Origin: an uncultured Lysobacteraceae bacterium
Lineage (GTDB): Bacteria; Pseudomonadota; Gammaproteobacteria; Xanthomonadales; Xanthomonadaceae
Reading direction: 5' to 3'
Length of the DNA: 64,000 nt
Assembly (NCBI GenBank): GCA_936911875.1
Contig: CAKZGB010000006.1
Span: 248,001 to 312,000, forward strand
Shown here one piece after another: positions 61,754-64,000 of this stretch; the first letter of the stretch is position 1; every line of letters starts with the position of its first letter. Below the pieces are notes generated by a model. That model was not told the DNA's origin and ran no database searches. It saw only the letters and a program-made list of their open reading frames with translations. The position numbers and the translations under genes were made by a program.

Positions 61754-62640
61754 TGAGATTCCCCTGAAAGTTGCGGCAGTTCCCGTTTCATCAGGATACC
61801 AAGCAACGAAATAAGACGCCCCCGCAGCTCGCGGCGGTCACAGATCTGATCGATCGCACCATGATCAAGAAGGAACGGCGGTCGCTGGAAGCCCTCGGGC
61901 AAGGTCTCGCGCACCGTCTGTTCGATCACGCGGGGACCCGCAAAACCGATCAGTGCATCCGGTTCGGCGATGTTGATATCGCCCAACATGGCAAACGATG
62001 CCGACACACCACCCGTGGTCGGATGGGTGAGCACGGAGATGTAAGGTAAACCGGCTTCCCGAAGACGCGCCAGCGCGGCCGATGTCTTGGCCATTTGCAT
62101 CAGCGAAAACAGGCTTTCCTGCATGCGCGCGCCACCACTGGCACTGAAACACACAAACGGCGAGCCAATTTCTAATGCGCGCTCGGCACCCAAGGCAATA
62201 CGCTCACCCACGACCGAGCCCATCGATCCGCCCATGTAGGCAAAGTCGAATGCACTGGCCACCAGATCGTGACCGGCCAACTTGCCCTGCAACGTCACCA
62301 GCGCATCGCGTTCACCGGTGGCCTTCTGCGCGGCTTTGATGCGTTCGGCGTAGCGCTTCTGGTCCTTAAATTTCAGCACATCGGTCGGGCCAAGATTGGC
62401 ACCGATTTCAATGAGCGGACTGCCCTCGTCAAACAGAGCGCGTAACCGGGCACGGGCACGGATCGGACGGTGTGCTCCGCACTTGGAGCAGACTTCCAGA
62501 TTTTCTTCGAGCTCCGGACGATACAGCGCGGCACCGCAGCGATCGCATTTTTCCCAAAGACCCTCGGGAACATTGCGGCGCTTTGCGGAGGCGGCGTCGG
62601 TCCGAATACCGGCCGGCTTGAGCTTGTTCAGCCAGGACAT
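61750..62640 (-). CDS. accD: Acetyl-CoA carboxylase carboxyltransferase subunit beta
   Basis: Transfers the carboxyl from biotin to acetyl-CoA with AccA; first step of fatty acid synthesis. 296 aa. N-terminal zinc ribbon with Cys32, Cys35, Cys51, Cys54; carboxyltransferase core with FDFAYMGGSMGSVVGE and SASGGARMQESLFSLMQMAKT (in part) and LTHPTTGGVSASFA. Lies 40 bases after trpA and overlaps glmM by 4 bases. Confidence 0.98.
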   Translation of the reverse strand: MSWLNKLKPAGIRTDAASAKRRNVPEGLWEKCDRCGAALYRPELEENLEVCSKCGAHRPIRARARLRALFDEGSPLIEIGANLGPTDVLKFKDQKRYAERIKAAQKATGERDALVTLQGKLAGHDLVASAFDFAYMGGSMGSVVGERIALGAERALEIGSPFVCFSASGGARMQESLFSLMQMAKTSAALARLREAGLPYISVLTHPTTGGVSASFAMLGDINIAEPDALIGFAGPRVIEQTVRETLPEGFQRPPFLLDHGAIDQICDRRELRGRLISLLGILMKRELPQLSGESQ

Positions 62641-62649
62641 GAATACCCT

Positions 62650-62663
62650 TGATTAGCTAATCA
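62650..62663. promoter_or_regulatory. 14-bp perfect palindrome between trpA and accD
   Basis: TGATTAGCTAATCA is fully self-complementary and sits 10 bases ahead of the accD start, in the 40-base gap. It overlaps the ribosome-binding region of accD, so a protein or RNA structure here could affect accD expression. Confidence 0.4.
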
Positions 62664-62680
62664 TTTCTACGGATGACAGT

Positions 62681-63481
62681 TTACCGCAAGCCATCCAAGG
62701 CCTCACGGACCGGCCGCAGGAAGCCCTCGGCAGCGCCTGCCGGGTCATCGGCAGCGGACAAGGTATCGACCAAGGCCGAACCGATCACGACGCCATCGGC
62801 ATCTGCAGCAACCCGCTTGGCCGACTCGGCATCACGCACGCCAAAACCGACAACGACCGGCACGGAACTCTGCTCCTGCAAGCGCGCGAGCACACCACTA
62901 CTGCCTTCGTTCTGCAGCGCCTGACCGGTTCCCGTCACACCCGCGTAGCTGACGTAATAGAGATAGCCTTCGGCATGTTGGCAGATGGCCTGCAGACGCT
63001 CCGTTGATGTCGTCGGCGCCACCAGACCAATCCATTCCAATCCCGACTGCGCGAAGGCATCGCGGAACGGACCGGCTTCTTCATCCGGCAGATCGACCAG
63101 CAAAGTGCCATCGACACCGGCGGCAACGGCACGGCGCGCGTACTCTTCGGCGCCCAGAATATCGACCGGGTTCAGATAGCCCATCAGCACCACGGGCGTC
63201 ACTGCGTCCTGCTCGCGGAATTGCGCCACACATTCCAGCGCGAAGCGCAAACCGGCACCGCGCTCAATCGCGCGCTCTGAACTGCGTTGGATGCTCGGGC
63301 CATCGGCCATCGGATCGGAAAACGGCACCCCCAACTCAATCAGGTCGGCACCCGCGCGCACCAGCGCATGCATGACCGGCACGGTGCTTTCCAACGAAGG
63401 ATCACCCGCCGTGATAAACGGAATCAGCAATTTACGATCATTGGCCAAGGCCGCGGCAAACTGACGGTCAATGCGGCTCAT
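62681..63481 (-). CDS. trpA: Tryptophan synthase alpha chain
   Basis: Cleaves indole-3-glycerol phosphate to indole, which is channelled to TrpB. 266 aa with catalytic Glu49 and Asp60 in ELGVPFSDPMADGP, plus the phosphate site GVTGTG and VGFGVRDAESAKRV. Overlaps trpB as ATGA, giving coupled translation of the two subunits. Confidence 0.98.
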   Translation of the reverse strand: MSRIDRQFAAALANDRKLLIPFITAGDPSLESTVPVMHALVRAGADLIELGVPFSDPMADGPSIQRSSERAIERGAGLRFALECVAQFREQDAVTPVVLMGYLNPVDILGAEEYARRAVAAGVDGTLLVDLPDEEAGPFRDAFAQSGLEWIGLVAPTTSTERLQAICQHAEGYLYYVSYAGVTGTGQALQNEGSSGVLARLQEQSSVPVVVGFGVRDAESAKRVAADADGVVIGSALVDTLSAADDPAGAAEGFLRPVREALDGLR

Positions 63482-64000
63482 AGTGCAACACCCTCATGCG
63501 CGGCAACCGTGTGCACGTCTTTGTCACCACGCCCTGACAGATTGCATAAAACCAAACCGTCCGAAGGCATCTCCTTAGCCAACTTGATCGCCTGCGCCAG
63601 CGCATGACTCGATTCCAGCGCCGGGATAATGCCCTCAGTACGGCACAACAGATGGAAGGCTTCCAAGGCTTCGGAATCAGTGATACCGGTGTACTCGGCG
63701 CGACCGATTTCCTTTAAATAGGCATGCTCGGGGCCGACACCGGGATAGTCCAGACCCGCAGAGATCGAATGCGTCTCGGTAATCTGACCGTCGTCATCAC
63801 ACAGAACATAGGTGCGATTGCCATGCAAAATGCCCGGCCTGCCCTTGCTCAACGAAGCCGCATGACGACCCGTCTCAAGGCCATCGCCGGCAGCCTCTGC
63901 ACCAATCAGTCGCACTTGAGCGTCACCGATGAAGGCATGAAACACACCCATGGCGTTACTGCCGCCACCGACGCACGCGGTCACCGCATCAGGCAGACGT
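63478..64000 (-). CDS. trpB: Tryptophan synthase beta chain (5' end outside window)
   Basis: PLP enzyme joining indole and serine. The visible ~174 C-terminal residues contain the phosphate-binding loop CVGGGSNAMG, HAASLSKGRPGILHG, SISAGLDYPGVGPEHA and EGIIPALESSHALA, all TrpB. The frame is open to the window edge. The stop TGA overlaps the trpA ATG. Confidence 0.97.
   Translation of the reverse strand, partial: RLPDAVTACVGGGSNAMGVFHAFIGDAQVRLIGAEAAGDGLETGRHAASLSKGRPGILHGNRTYVLCDDDGQITETHSISAGLDYPGVGPEHAYLKEIGRAEYTGITDSEALEAFHLLCRTEGIIPALESSHALAQAIKLAKEMPSDGLVLCNLSGRGDKDVHTVAAHEGVAL

Overview
The window is a dense, almost entirely chromosomal-core stretch from a gammaproteobacterium, most likely of the Lysobacterales (Xanthomonadales). 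The reasons are: ZipA is present (a gammaproteobacterial division protein); chromosome organisation uses Smc-ScpA-ScpB rather than MukBEF; class III PHA synthase genes phaC/phaE are present; and the order tpiA-secG-tRNA-Leu-nuoA..N-tRNA-fMet-rimP-nusA-infB-rbfA-truB-rpsO-pnp is one I recall from Xanthomonas relatives. Base composition looks moderately G+C rich by eye (not computed). No insertion sequence, prophage, integrase, CRISPR array or origin was seen, and no gene-free stretch exceeds about 300 bases.

Layout. 1-2.3 kb: clpA (cut by the window edge) and clpS, minus strand. 2.3-4.6 kb: plus-strand operon nudJ-like, mnmA, hflD with ATGA overlaps. 4.6-6.1 kb: cbpA divergent from a 1-Cys peroxiredoxin. 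6.2-18.3 kb: minus-strand gyrA, mtnA, a DUF3011 protein, and smc-zipA-ligA-epmA. 18.4-22.4 kb: a YciI-like gene, then plus-strand scpA-scpB-rluB. 22.4-28.8 kb: tRNA-Ser, serS-lysR, a TonB-domain gene, an FHA protein, serC-aroA. 28.8-33.9 kb: a PHA-system protein, galU, tRNA-Leu and tRNA-Val, and the group pssA-phaE-phaC-HExxH protein. 33.9-43.1 kb: the tRNA-fMet/rimP/nusA/infB/rbfA/truB/rpsO/pnp superoperon. 43.2-58.1 kb: the full 14-gene complex I operon nuoA-N preceded by tRNA-Leu(GAG). 58.2-64 kb: secG, tpiA, a 2-oxoglutarate/Fe(II) oxygenase, glmM, accD, trpA and the 3' part of trpB.

How it works together. Large blocks are functional units: Smc/ScpAB with ZipA and LigA (chromosome segregation, division, replication); the transcription-translation superoperon (NusA, IF2, RbfA, TruB, S15, PNPase); NADH dehydrogenase; and polyhydroxyalkanoate synthesis. 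PHA genes are split between a granule-associated small protein and the synthase operon about 2 kb away.

I did not find an obviously new multi-gene system. The most interesting signals are regulatory or architectural: promoter plus structured leader plus intrinsic terminator ahead of both rimP and rpsO (possible attenuation); a palindromic -35 region giving back-to-back near-consensus promoters, one of which would make RNA antisense to nuoN; a PhaE subunit with a histone-H1-like Lys/Ala tail; and a small orphan HExxH protein in the PHA operon.
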